From the NCBI GenBank assembly GCA_900199505.1, contig FZQV01000016.1:1-57535 (forward strand): 57,535 nt of DNA, given 5' to 3'. The notes below the pieces were generated by a model. It was given only the letters and a program-made list of their open reading frames with translations. It made no database searches and was not told the origin of the DNA. The stretch comes from Ruaniaceae bacterium KH17 (GTDB lineage: Bacteria; Actinomycetota; Actinomycetes; Actinomycetales; Actinomycetaceae). A program made the position numbers and the translations under genes. This document shows positions 43,597 through 53,000 of the stretch, in pieces (within the stretch, counting starts at the first letter, position 1; every line of letters begins with the position of its first letter).

Positions 43597-45354
43597 CTAA
43601 GCGATCTCGCCGGCAGATACGGTCTCGGCGAGCGCGTGCACCTTCGCCAGGTGGTGCGCGCCGAAGAAATCGGCCTCGGTCAGGCGGCGCTCGTCGTCGG
43701 CCGAGAGAGATCCGTGGGCGAGCGAAGCGGTGACGAGCTTGGTGTGCATCCAGCCGCCGGCCAGCAGGCTGAGCAGCTCCTGGAACGGGACCGAAACCGC
43801 GAAGGCATTCCGAGGATCGCCCATCGCCTTCATCACGAGCTGTTCGGCGGCGCCCTGCGTGGCGGCGAGGGCGCGGCCCATCCGCTCGGCAGTCCGTTTC
43901 GCCACGGGGTTGTCGAGCGCGGCGAGCGCGTCGACGTCGGCCTGAATCATCCCGAGAATGCGGGTCGCTGTCTGGCCCATGTCCTTCAGCAACTTGCGGC
44001 CCACGAGATCGTTGGACTGGATCGCCGTGGTGCCCTCGTAGATCGGTCCGATGCGGGCGTCGCGCAGGTGCTGCGCGGCGCCGGTCGCCTCGATGAATCC
44101 GGTGCCGCCGTGGACCTGGATCGCGTCCGAAGAGATACTCACGGCTTCCTCGGTGAGCCACGACTTGACGATCGGGATGAAGAACTCGGCGAGTGCCATG
44201 TCCCCGTTCTGCTCGGCCAGATCCTGCAGATCGGCGGCATAGACGGCGAGAGCACGCATGGCCGAAAGCCGGCTGGACATCGACAGAAGGAGGCGGCGCA
44301 CGTCCGGGTGCCCCGAGATCGGAGTGCCCTCCGCACGGCCCATGACGGCACCCTGGATACGGCTGTTTGCGTAGGCGTTTGCCTGCTGGAAGGCGCGTGT
44401 GGCAATGCCGAGGCCCTGAACGCCGATCCCGAAGCGGGACTCGTTCATCATCACGAACATGCCTTGCAGTCCGCGGTGCAGCTCGCCCACGAGGTAGCCG
44501 GTGGCGTTCTCATACTGGAGCGCGCAGGTCGGGCTGCCGTGGATGCCAAGCTTGTGCTCCACGCCCACGGTGGTGACGCCGTTGCGGGCGCCGAGCGTGC
44601 CATCCGGATTCACGAGGAACTTGGGGACCAGGAAGAGCGAGATGCCGCGGTGGCCCTCGGGGGCACCCTCGGTGCGGGCGAGGACCAGGTGGATGATGTT
44701 CTCCGCCATGTCGTGGTCGCCCCAGGTGATGAAGATCTTCTGGCCGGAAACCGCCCAGGTGCCGTCCGGGTTCTGCCGGGCCATTGAGCGTACGGCGCCG
44801 AGATCGGTGCCGGCCTGCGGCTCGGTGAGGTTCATGGTGCCGGTCCACTCGCCAGCCACCATCTTGGGCAGATAGGTGTCCTTGAGTTCTTGCGACGCTG
44901 CTGAGGCGATCGTGCGGATCGCGCCGAGGCTCAGGCCTGGGCAGAGCGTGAGCGCCGCATTTGAGGCGTTCCAGAACTCACTCAGCACGGTGGTGATCGA
45001 GATCGGCAGGCCATCGCCGCCGGCCTTCTCGGAGGAGGCGGCGGAGACCCAGCCGGACTGCGCGAAGGCGGCGTAGGCCTCCTTAAAGCCCTCGGGGACG
45101 TGGACAGCGCCGTTGACGAGGCGGGCGCCGTCGGTGTCGCCAACTCGATTGAGTGGGGCCACTACTTCGGCGGCGAACTCCCCAGCTGCGGCGATGGCGT
45201 CCATTGCGTCCTCGGCGGTCAGTGTGCCTCCCGTGGAGCGCGCAACGATGTCTGTGCCGAAGGCCTCATTGAGGAGGAACTCGTAGTCAGCAACGGGCGG
45301 GGTGAATCCGGTGCCGGTGCCGGTGGCGGTGGTGGGAAGGGTCTGCATGGCCAT
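43597..45354 (-). CDS. Acyl-CoA dehydrogenase, long form with C-terminal extension
   Basis: The 585-residue enzyme has the long architecture with an extra C-terminal domain (about residues 450-585). Conserved parts are MNLTEPQAGTDLGAVRSMA, FITWGDHDMAENIIHLVLAR, VQVHGGTGFIEATGAAQHLR and GPIYEGTTAIQSNDLVGR. The Glu in YEGT is the expected base. Related proteins act on long-chain or 3-methylthiopropionyl-type acyl-CoA; the true substrate is unknown. ATG 45354 has GGAG 6 nt upstream; ATG 45366 and TTG 45387 are alternatives. It is the first gene of the operon and is divergent from the TetR gene. Confidence 0.88.
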   Translation of the reverse strand: MAMQTLPTTATGTGTGFTPPVADYEFLLNEAFGTDIVARSTGGTLTAEDAMDAIAAAGEFAAEVVAPLNRVGDTDGARLVNGAVHVPEGFKEAYAAFAQSGWVSAASSEKAGGDGLPISITTVLSEFWNASNAALTLCPGLSLGAIRTIASAASQELKDTYLPKMVAGEWTGTMNLTEPQAGTDLGAVRSMARQNPDGTWAVSGQKIFITWGDHDMAENIIHLVLARTEGAPEGHRGISLFLVPKFLVNPDGTLGARNGVTTVGVEHKLGIHGSPTCALQYENATGYLVGELHRGLQGMFVMMNESRFGIGVQGLGIATRAFQQANAYANSRIQGAVMGRAEGTPISGHPDVRRLLLSMSSRLSAMRALAVYAADLQDLAEQNGDMALAEFFIPIVKSWLTEEAVSISSDAIQVHGGTGFIEATGAAQHLRDARIGPIYEGTTAIQSNDLVGRKLLKDMGQTATRILGMIQADVDALAALDNPVAKRTAERMGRALAATQGAAEQLVMKAMGDPRNAFAVSVPFQELLSLLAGGWMHTKLVTASLAHGSLSADDERRLTEADFFGAHHLAKVHALAETVSAGEIA

Positions 45355-45425
45355 GTCGATCTCCATCGTTCGAGGTGTTGAGATCAAGTGTGCCTGAGAC
45401 GCGGTATCTTCTCAACCCGAAAACG

Positions 45426-45483
45426 GGACTTTTGGCCCGCATTTTTCATTCTTATTCAAACGAAGTGGGACTTTGGTACGCAG
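45426..45483. promoter_or_regulatory. Paired repeats in the acyl-CoA dehydrogenase/TetR divergent promoter
   Basis: GGGACTTTTGGCCCGCA (45426-45442) and GGGACTTTGGTACGCA (45468-45483) are direct repeats 42 bp apart between divergent genes. They are the likely operators of the TetR regulator. Confidence 0.45.
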
Positions 45484-45517
45484 TTCCAGAGGTGGGGCGG
45501 TGTGCTAGCTTCGCACC

Positions 45518-46180
45518 ATGAACGAGTCACGTCAGGCGGTCGCCGAGAGTGCAGCGGCGGCGGTGCGTTACCTCTCCATGCACGGCTTTGAGAACACCAC
45601 TGTGGGCGAACTCGCCGATGCAATCGGGATGAGCCGGAGCACATTCTTCCGCCGCTTCGGTAGCAAAGAGGACGCGATCTTCGCCGATCATGATCTGGCG
45701 CTGGCGCGGCTCGAAGAGTTGCTCTCAGAATCGGAACTCGGCCCGAGTGGCGCCCTTACCTACGGCACGGTCGAGGTACTCCACATTCTCGTGCGAGATC
45801 CGGAGGCGGCGCGGCTGCGCTGGGAACTGCTCCGGCAGAACCCAGCACTGCGTGAGCGGGAACTCGTGATCACGCACCGCTACGAGCGGGTGTTCGCCGA
45901 GTACCTTGGCCGGATCGCGCTCCCGGGAACGCCCTCGTGGGCACCGGTCGCTTTAGCGGCGGGACTCGTCGCCGTGCACAACTCGGCACTCCGGCGCTGG
46001 CTGCGTCACTCCGATTATCAGGCGCTCGGGGCGCTCGAAGGAGAACTACGCGAACTGACCGAGCGTTTCGCGCCGTGGTTCGGGGGCGAGGCGCAAGGCC
46101 GCCGCGTCCTCGTGGCGAGTTTCGATCCCGGCGCGAGCCCGGAGGAGATCGCCCAGGCGATCACCGCCCACCTCAACTGA
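45518..46180 (+). CDS. TetR-family transcriptional regulator
   Basis: The 220-residue protein has a TetR helix-turn-helix at residues about 5-50 (AVRYLSMHGFENTTVGELA, IGMSRSTFFRRFGSKEDAIF). A helical ligand-binding domain follows, with no family-specific motif that I recognise. It is divergent from the dehydrogenase-ETF operon and most likely represses it until an acyl-CoA or related ligand binds. ATG 45518 is 6 nt after TAGCTT (45506-45511), a leaderless promoter. Two GGGACTTT-type repeats lie in the shared promoter region. Confidence 0.85.
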   Translation: MNESRQAVAESAAAAVRYLSMHGFENTTVGELADAIGMSRSTFFRRFGSKEDAIFADHDLALARLEELLSESELGPSGALTYGTVEVLHILVRDPEAARLRWELLRQNPALRERELVITHRYERVFAEYLGRIALPGTPSWAPVALAAGLVAVHNSALRRWLRHSDYQALGALEGELRELTERFAPWFGGEAQGRRVLVASFDPGASPEEIAQAITAHLN

Positions 46181-46252
46181 CGCAACCTGGACTGACGCCT
46201 CCGCCCCTGCGGCTACGCCTGCCCGCCGCCGCTGCCCGCGCCGCCCGCATTC

Positions 46253-46325
46253 CCCAACTTGTGCTCTAGGTGCACGTCAACCGGGGTAGTCGGCCCGAGT
46301 TCGTGCACCCACAGCACAAGTTGGG
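46253..46325. terminator. Two-stage hairpin between TetR and HAD genes
   Basis: A 13-bp outer stem (CCCAACTTGTGCT with AGCACAAGTTGGG), a 3x3 internal loop and an 8-bp inner stem (GGTGCACG with CGTGCACC) enclose 25 nt. It lies between convergent genes and has the same architecture as the hairpin after pstB. Confidence 0.7.
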
Positions 46326-46329
46326 TCGT

Positions 46330-47166
46330 TCAGACTGGAGCGCCGACCAGGCCGAGCTTCTCGAACGCGGCTGTCACGCCGTCGTCGTCGATGGATGTGG
46401 TGGTCCAATCGGCAGCCGCTTTCGCCTCGGGAGTTCCGTTCCCCATAGCGACGCCGATCCCGGCGGCCCGCAGCATCTCGATGTCATTGGCGGAGTCGCC
46501 GATCGCGATCGTCTCCGAGATAGGGACTCCCAGACGCGCGGCAAACCTCGCCAGCCCCACCGACTTGTTCATCCCGCGCGCCGTGAGTTCGCCCATTTCT
46601 CCCAACGGATGAGGCACCGAACCGTCGATAATCGCGAACCGCTCACCGAACTGCTCGTGCGCGTCCAGCAGCGACGCCCCGGAACTGAAAGGCAGGAACA
46701 TCGTCACCTTGGCGGCGGTCTTCGGGAGTCCTTCACGCAGGTGCGGCCCCACTTGCTCAAGGTATGCGCCCCAGTCACCCGCGGCAGTGCGGTCCCCAGC
46801 ATCATCCGACTGGAATCGAGAGAGGAATCCCTGTGTCGGATAGAGCGCCTCCGCGGTTTGCCAAAGGGACTCGGCGCCCACGCTCTCAAGCCAGGACGAG
46901 ATCTCCGAGACATCTTCCTGCGGCATCCGCTCGTCAAAGAGCGTGACGTCACCCGCCTGGCCATACGCGCCATTGGAGCCAACCAGCCCGGCGAATCCGA
47001 GCTCCCAGAGGAAGGGATAGATCTCCAGCTTGCTACGCCCGGTGCACATCACGAGGCGGTGCCCCACCGCGATTGCCTGCTCAAGCGCATTGCGCGTTGA
47101 GCGAGGCAGCTGCTGATCGTGGTTCAGGAGGGTGCCGTCGAGGTCGAGGAATACCAGTCGCTTCAC
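46330..47166 (-). CDS. HAD-superfamily (Cof-type) phosphatase
   Basis: The 278-residue hydrolase has the DxD nucleophile motif VFLDLDGTLLNHDQQ near residues 4-18 and the Thr motif CTGRSK. A Cof-type cap domain is inserted in the middle, and the C-terminal metal motif is AIGDSANDIEMLRAAGIGVAMG. Substrates of such enzymes are sugar phosphates, nucleotides or flavin precursors; none can be picked here. GTG 47166 follows GACGAT by 6 nt on the minus strand. Much longer in-frame starts overlap the divergent HHH gene and are rejected. Confidence 0.87.
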   Translation of the reverse strand: MKRLVFLDLDGTLLNHDQQLPRSTRNALEQAIAVGHRLVMCTGRSKLEIYPFLWELGFAGLVGSNGAYGQAGDVTLFDERMPQEDVSEISSWLESVGAESLWQTAEALYPTQGFLSRFQSDDAGDRTAAGDWGAYLEQVGPHLREGLPKTAAKVTMFLPFSSGASLLDAHEQFGERFAIIDGSVPHPLGEMGELTARGMNKSVGLARFAARLGVPISETIAIGDSANDIEMLRAAGIGVAMGNGTPEAKAAADWTTTSIDDDGVTAAFEKLGLVGAPV

Positions 47167-47221
47167 GGGTCCATCGTCGCAGACGATCGGCTGCTGGTCT
47201 TGACGCATTACCCTAAGGCGC

Positions 47222-47434
47222 ATGAGTACTCGCGACGTTCCCGAGCAGATTGGTGATCTGCCTCGTATTGGCCGCCCGGCGAATAGCGCGCTGCTCGTCG
47301 CGGGCCTGCGAACGCTCAACGAGGTGGCCGCATTCGGTAAGACACGCCTGGCGGGACTCCACGGCGTAGGCCCCAAAGCGATCCGCATCTTGGATGAGGA
47401 GTGTGACGCGAGGGGTATCACTTTCGCCGATTAG
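47222..47434 (+). CDS. Small helix-hairpin-helix protein
   Basis: The 70-residue protein consists of a short N terminus and two hairpin-like segments, LPRIGRPANSALLVAG and LAGLHGVGPKAIRILDEE. The second is a canonical HhH DNA-backbone-binding motif (HGVGPKA). Stand-alone proteins of this type are common in actinobacteria and unassigned. TACCCT lies 7 nt before ATG 47222. It is divergent from the HAD gene, and its last bases overlap the stop codon of the convergent ABC-F gene. Confidence 0.75.
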   Translation: MSTRDVPEQIGDLPRIGRPANSALLVAGLRTLNEVAAFGKTRLAGLHGVGPKAIRILDEECDARGITFAD

Positions 47435-49248
47435 TCGAGTTGGGCGGAAACCTCGAGCCAGCGTTCCTCGAGTGACTCCTGCTCGGCCTCGAGGGTGCGC
47501 AGCTGCCCGGTAAGGGCGGCAAGTCCCGCGTAATCGCTCTGATCGTGCTGCGCCATCTGGGCGTGAATCTTCCCGACGGCGGTCTCGGACTTCTCCATCT
47601 TTCGTTCCAGGGAGGAGAGCTCCTTCTGCAACGCGCGGAGCTCGGCGCCGGTCAACGTCACTGGTTGAGTGGAGCCGGAGGCGGAGCTGAAACCAGCGTG
47701 ACGTGATGCGTTCTCACTCACCATGGTTTCGACTCCGCGCTTCGCGCTGCGCTCAACCAACGACAAGTACTCGTCCACGCCGCCGGGGACGTGGCGAAGG
47801 CGGCCGTCGAGAATCGCGTACTGCTGATCGGTCACGCGCTCCAAGAGGTACCGATCGTGCGAGACCACAATCAGCGTGCCCGGCCACGAGTCCAGCAGGT
47901 CCTCGGTGGCCGTGAGCATGTCCGTATCGACGTCGTTCGTGGGTTCGTCGAGCACCAGCACGTTGGGCTCCTTCATGAGCACGAGCAGCAGTTGCAGGCG
48001 CCGCCGCAGACCGCCCGAGAGCTCCGAGACGCGTGTCGAGAGGTGCTCGCGATCGAAGCCGAGCCGCTGCAGTAGCTGCGCGGGGGTGAGTTCCTTGCCG
48101 TCCACGACGAACGTGGTCCGGAACCGCGCGAGTACCTCTCGTACGAGGTCGTCACCGATCTCGTCCAGATCGGAGAACTGCTGATCGAGCACGCCGATCC
48201 GCACCGTCTTGCCGTGCTTCACGCGGCCGGGGGAGGGCTTCAGCGTGCCGGTGATGAGCCCGAGTAGCGTGGACTTTCCGGCGCCATTTGCGCCGAGCAC
48301 GCCACTGCGCTCACCCGGCCCAATCCGCCAGGTGACATCACGCAGCACCTCGTGGTCGCCGTAGGAGACCGAAGCGTCGATGAGGTCGACGACGTCCTTC
48401 CCGAGCCGGGCGGTCGCCATCCGCTTCAGTTCGAGCGAGTTACGCACGGGCGGCACATCCTCGATGATCTGGTTCGCCGCATCGATTCGGAACTTCGGCT
48501 TCGAGGTTCGTGCGGGGGCGCCACGCCGCAGCCACGCGAGTTCCTTACGCATCAGGTTCTGCCGCTTCTGCTCGGTGGCCGCTGCGATCCGATCCCGCTC
48601 GATCCGCTGCAACACATACGCGGCGTACCCGCCCTCGAAGGGCTCAACGATCCCGTCGTGCACCTCCCACGTATCCAGGCAGACCTCGTCCAGGAACCAG
48701 CGATCGTGCGTCACCACCAGCAGTGCGCCCTGGCCGCGCGGCCAGCGTTGCTTCAGGTGCTCGGCGAGCCAGGCCACGCCTTCCACGTCAAGGTGGTTAG
48801 TGGGCTCGTCGAGGATCACGATGTCGTGGTCGCCGGCGAGCACCGAAGCCAGCGCAACGCGGCGGCGCTGCCCGCCAGAAAGCGTTCCGATCTGTGCGTC
48901 CCACGCAATATCCGGCACCAGGCCGTTAATGACCGAGCGGATCCTCGGATCCGACGCCCACTCGTGCTCCGGAGTGTCTCGCACAATCGCCCAGCCCACC
49001 GTGGCGTGGTCGGCGAAGCCATCGTCCTGACCGAGCATCCCCACCGTGACGCCGGAGCGGCGGGTGACCCGGCCGTCGTCGGGCTCGAGAGTGCCGGCGA
49101 GAATCCGCAGCAGGGTGGACTTGCCGTCGCCATTGCGGCCGACGATCCCGATCCGGTCACCCTCCTCGACGCCCACTGTGACGGAATCGAGGACGAGCCG
49201 GTTCGGGTACGCCATGTGGAGCTGCTCGCCCCCAAGAAGATGTGCCAT
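47431..49248 (-). CDS. ABC-F family ATPase (Uup/EttA-like) carrying palindromic inserts
   Basis: The 605-residue soluble protein has two ABC domains. The first has Walker A GRNGDGKST and signature LSGGQRRRV; the second has GANGAGKST and LSGGLRRRLQ. A linker and a C-terminal coiled coil (ELRALQKELSSLERKMEKSE) follow, as in Uup. ABC-F proteins act on ribosomes or on DNA repair intermediates; there is no membrane part. The linker between domain 2 and the coiled coil (SLVERSAKRGVETM, then GFSSASGSTQPV) is written by two palindromic repeats. TAGAAT lies 8 nt before ATG 49248 on the minus strand. Confidence 0.9.
   Translation of the reverse strand: MAHLLGGEQLHMAYPNRLVLDSVTVGVEEGDRIGIVGRNGDGKSTLLRILAGTLEPDDGRVTRRSGVTVGMLGQDDGFADHATVGWAIVRDTPEHEWASDPRIRSVINGLVPDIAWDAQIGTLSGGQRRRVALASVLAGDHDIVILDEPTNHLDVEGVAWLAEHLKQRWPRGQGALLVVTHDRWFLDEVCLDTWEVHDGIVEPFEGGYAAYVLQRIERDRIAAATEQKRQNLMRKELAWLRRGAPARTSKPKFRIDAANQIIEDVPPVRNSLELKRMATARLGKDVVDLIDASVSYGDHEVLRDVTWRIGPGERSGVLGANGAGKSTLLGLITGTLKPSPGRVKHGKTVRIGVLDQQFSDLDEIGDDLVREVLARFRTTFVVDGKELTPAQLLQRLGFDREHLSTRVSELSGGLRRRLQLLLVLMKEPNVLVLDEPTNDVDTDMLTATEDLLDSWPGTLIVVSHDRYLLERVTDQQYAILDGRLRHVPGGVDEYLSLVERSAKRGVETMVSENASRHAGFSSASGSTQPVTLTGAELRALQKELSSLERKMEKSETAVGKIHAQMAQHDQSDYAGLAALTGQLRTLEAEQESLEERWLEVSAQLD
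47662..47695. repeat. Type-2 palindromic element in the ABC-F linker, copy 1
   Basis: TGGTTGAG ... CTGAAACCA, 34 bp, in inverted orientation to copy 2 at 47724. It is read in frame as GFSSASGSTQP on the minus strand. Confidence 0.65.
47724..47763. repeat. Type-2 palindromic element in the ABC-F linker, copy 2
   Basis: The 40-bp element starts TGGTTTCGA and ends GCTCAACCAACGA, both ends identical to the copy in the mannosidase gene (51133). It is read in frame as SLVERSAKRGVET. Confidence 0.75.
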
Positions 49249-49449
49249 CGCCCTCGATTCTAGGTTCTGCGCGGCGGGGTCTCGGTGCCATCTCGCTGAA
49301 ATCCGTACAGCAGTCGTTCAGAAGTGCCTTGCGGGGCGGTGAATAGCCCGCTGGGGATCTCAGCGAGGTGCCGAGTGCGCCGCGGCAAGAGGCGTCAGTC
49401 AGATCGGTTTTCTGCCCCATGTGGGAGCCGGACCGCCATCTCGGTGACG

Positions 49450-49965
49450 TTATTTGCCGGGCTCGGGCGGCGAGGGCTCATCGAGCGGGATGAGAAGCGC
49501 GCGGAGGCCGGTTGCCAAGGCCGTGGCATCGCCGTCGGGAAGGGGAGCGAGGAGCTCTTGTTCGAGAGCGAGGAGATCGGTCATGGCTCCGTCGACGGCG
49601 TCTCGGCCCTTCGCCGTGAGGCGCACGTGGACGACCCGGCGGTCCGTGGAATCCGCCGCGCGCTCAACGAGTCCCTTCGAGGCGAGCCTGTCGATCCGGT
49701 TCGTCATTGTGCCGGAGGAGACCATCGTTTCCTCTATCAGGCGCCCCGGGGTGAGCTGGTACGGCTCACCCGCGCGATAGAGGGCAGAGAGGACGTCGAA
49801 CTCCCAGGCCTCGAGGTGCTGGCCCGCGAAGGCCCGGCGGCGTGCGATCTCGAGGTGCCGTGCCAAGCGGGTCACACGGGAGAAGACGTGCAGGGGCGAG
49901 GTATCGAGATCACTGCGCTCGCGCTCCCACGCCGCACAGATCCGGTCCACCTCATCCATCGTCAT
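49450..49965 (-). CDS. MarR-family transcriptional regulator
   Basis: The 171-residue protein has the MarR winged helix in its middle: LEAWEFDVLSALYRAGEPYQLTPGRLIEETMVSSGTMTNRIDRL, then the wing with STDRRVVHVRLTAKG. Target and ligand are unknown. TAAAAT (49972-49977, minus strand) stands 6 nt before ATG 49965, the clearest leaderless promoter in the window. It lies between the ABC-F and mannosidase genes, all on the minus strand but with separate promoters. Confidence 0.87.
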   Translation of the reverse strand: MTMDEVDRICAAWERERSDLDTSPLHVFSRVTRLARHLEIARRRAFAGQHLEAWEFDVLSALYRAGEPYQLTPGRLIEETMVSSGTMTNRIDRLASKGLVERAADSTDRRVVHVRLTAKGRDAVDGAMTDLLALEQELLAPLPDGDATALATGLRALLIPLDEPSPPEPGK

Positions 49966-50098
49966 GAGGCGATTTTAGCTTGATGTCGAGATATCCGTTG
50001 GAGGAGCGCTCAACGCGGAGTCGAGGCGACCGCGCATCAGGATCGCGTTGCCGCTCACGCCACGCCACGCCGCTCCGCTGCGCGCAGGCAGACGAAGT

Positions 50099-53000
50099 CT
50101 AGGAGAGGCGGACAGTCTTGATCTCGAAAGGAGAAAACGTGAGCGCGCCGAGATCCGCCGGGTCCTCGTCGTGTTCGAGCAGGTTCGTGAAGCGCGCGGT
50201 GCCGTGCGGCAGGGTGGTGGCGAGCGCCGTCGTGCAGGGTGTGCCCAGCGATTCGTAGAGCCGGAGGATCACGCCGTTGCCGTCCTCGGCGGGCTTGATC
50301 GTCTCGATCACCACGCCCGGGTTGCTCGAGGAGGCGACCGAGCCGAACGCCACGCCTTCGTCCACGATCAACGGGTTGTTGAGGCGGTAACCCTCGCGCA
50401 CGACGTCGGCCAGATCCGTGAACGGCATGAACGCATAGGTGAAGTGGTGCACGCCGCGGTCCGCCCGCTTGTCCGGGAACGTGGGGGCGCGCAGCAGGTT
50501 GAGGCTGAGCAGACCGTTTTTTGCGCGGTGCCCGTACTTCGAATCGTTGAGCACGGCAAAGCCGCCCGTGGCGTCCTCGGTGGCGATCCACTTGTGGGCG
50601 CAGATCTCGAACTGCGCCTTCTCGATCGAATCGCGCTCCGTGGTGACCCGCTCGATGTGCCCGAACTGGATCTCGCATTTCGCCGTGGGGCCGTAGTGGG
50701 TGGGGCGGAACTCGGCGCGCAACATGCGGTGAGTGGCCTTCCAGTTCACGCGAGTCTGGAACTCGACCACGGGGCTGCCCTCGGTGAGCACCACCCTCTG
50801 GTCGACGACGACCCCGCTCAGTCCCAGCAGCTGTCGCCGCACGAGGGTGGGGCCATCGCGGAAGGTCTCCGCGCGCACCAGGCGGAGGGGACGCGGCTCG
50901 CGGTCGAGGTAGCCCTCGTCCACGTCCCATGCGTCCCACGGGAACTGGTAGTTGTCCTTGTGTAGGACCAGTCGGTTGAGGCCGGCGCCCGCGATCTCCT
51001 CGCCGGTGTCGAGGCTCCGGCAGGAGGTGATCTCGCCGTTGGCGCCAAATGCGAGCGCAAGGCGGTCGTTGGCGAGTTCGTGGGTTGAGCGGAGCGGAAC
51101 GGAGTCGAGACCATGGTGGTACTCGCGTGCAATGGTTTCGATTTCGCTCGTTTCACTCTCTTCGCTCAACCAACGAGGAGTCGCTCCACCAGCACTGATA
51201 CTGCGATGTGTCATCCTGCGCGGAGTCGCAGGATCCAGCTCGGGAGCCGCCACGATTCCCTGGGTTCTGCGACTGCGGGCTTCGCCCTCCGCGCAGAATG
51301 ACGAGAATTCGGTGAGCTTCGCTGCGGCGTAGGGGGCGACCTCGGCACGGAACCACTCGCCGTCGTGCTTGAGGTATTCGCTGCGGGGGAAGCTCGTGAG
51401 ATTCAGCGCGGTGGGCCCAACGGTCCGCAGATCGGGAACCTCGGGGGCGTGCGGCTCTCGAACACGACGTGTGGGGGCGGACGTGCCGCGGGGGAGGCGT
51501 GCAAGGAGTTTTGCCGAGTACTCCGCGAGCTCGCGCTCGATGCTCTCGTACGAGTCGTTGGCCTCGCGGTACACCCGCCCGATCGATGAACCCGGCAGGA
51601 TGTCATGGAACTGGAGCAGCAGTACTTCGCGCCACACGCCCTCGAGCGCCGAACGCGAGTCCTCGCCGGTAATCGCCGAGAGAGCCTCGATCTCGTGCAG
51701 CATCCGCTCCACGACCCGGTTGTGGCGCTTGCCCGCGGCCTGGGTTGTGTAGGTGCCTTGGTGCAGCTCGAGGTAGAGCTCGCCGTCGTGCACATGGGAG
51801 ACGCCCCGCGTCTCCAGATCGCGGAAGAAGTCCGCCGCGCTCGAGAACTCCACGCGCGGCAGTCCCCGCAGATTCTTCACTCGTGCCAGCGACTCGTGGT
51901 GGAACTCGCCGGGGCCGCCACCGCCGTCGCCGAAGCCATACGCGAGTAGCGCCGTGCCCAGCTCGGCTTCGGGGTATTGCGTGACACCCACGAGGAGCGA
52001 TTCGGCGTCCGCGCGCGAGTTGTAGTTGCCCTCCGGCGGCATGTGCACGAGCACCTGCGAGCCGTCTATTCCGCGCCAGTGGAAGCTGCGGTGCGGGAAG
52101 GTGTTGGTCTTGTTCCAGGAGAGCTTGATGGTCTGGAACCAATCCATGCCGGACTTCTTCAGAATCTGCGGGAGGTTACCGGAGTAGCCGAACGTGTCCG
52201 GCAGCCAGCACAACCGCATCTCGTCGATCCCGAACTCCTCCTCGAGGAAACGCCGCCCAATCAGCGCCTGCCGCACCAGCGATTCGCCGCTCGGCAGGTT
52301 CGTGTCCGGCTCCACCCAGAACGCACCCTGGAGTTCGATCCGGCCGCCCGCCACCGCCTCCTTGATCCGCGCGTACAGCTCGGGATGCTCGGCCTTCATC
52401 CAGGCGAGCTGTTGCGGCTGGCTCGTGCCGTAGATGAAATCGGGTCGCTCACCGATCGAGTTGAGCTGCCGCGTATAGGTGCGCGCGGCCTTCCGGCGGG
52501 TTTCGCGCAGCGGCCACAGCCACGCCATGTCCAGGTGTCCGTGACCGATCGCCTTGTACGCAAACTCGCTCTCCGAGGGGCGGGCGAGGAGCGGCGCGAG
52601 TTCGGCCCGCGCCGCAGTGTGGTCCTTCCGCCCGACGGCGTCATCCGCCTTGTCGAGGGCCGTCCAGATCTCGGCGGCCAGGTGGGTATCGTCGGTCTGA
52701 TCGGCGAGAACGACGAGGGTGAGGTAGTCGTAGTAGAGGTCGTGGGCGTCGTCGTCCCGGATTGCCACCGTGGCGCCGTGGAAGACGGCGCGGCCGACAT
52801 CGTAGATGAGGAAGCCGTTGTAGGCGGCGTCCGCGAAGAAGTCCACGCGGCCGGTACTGAGATCGAGGTTGCGGATGGGCCGCCACTTGCCGTGCGCGTC
52901 GGGGAGTTCACGCTCGATCCAGACCGAGTTGACGCCGTCGAGCAGGGCACCGTCGGGGGAGTGGATCAGTGCCTCGCCGCGCAGGCCGAAGAGCACGGAG

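Noticed and set aside
49279-49375. Imperfect inverted repeat around CTCGGTGCC / GTGCCGAG before the ABC-F gene
   Set aside because: The pairing has several mismatches and about 55 nt of loop; it could not be separated from chance.
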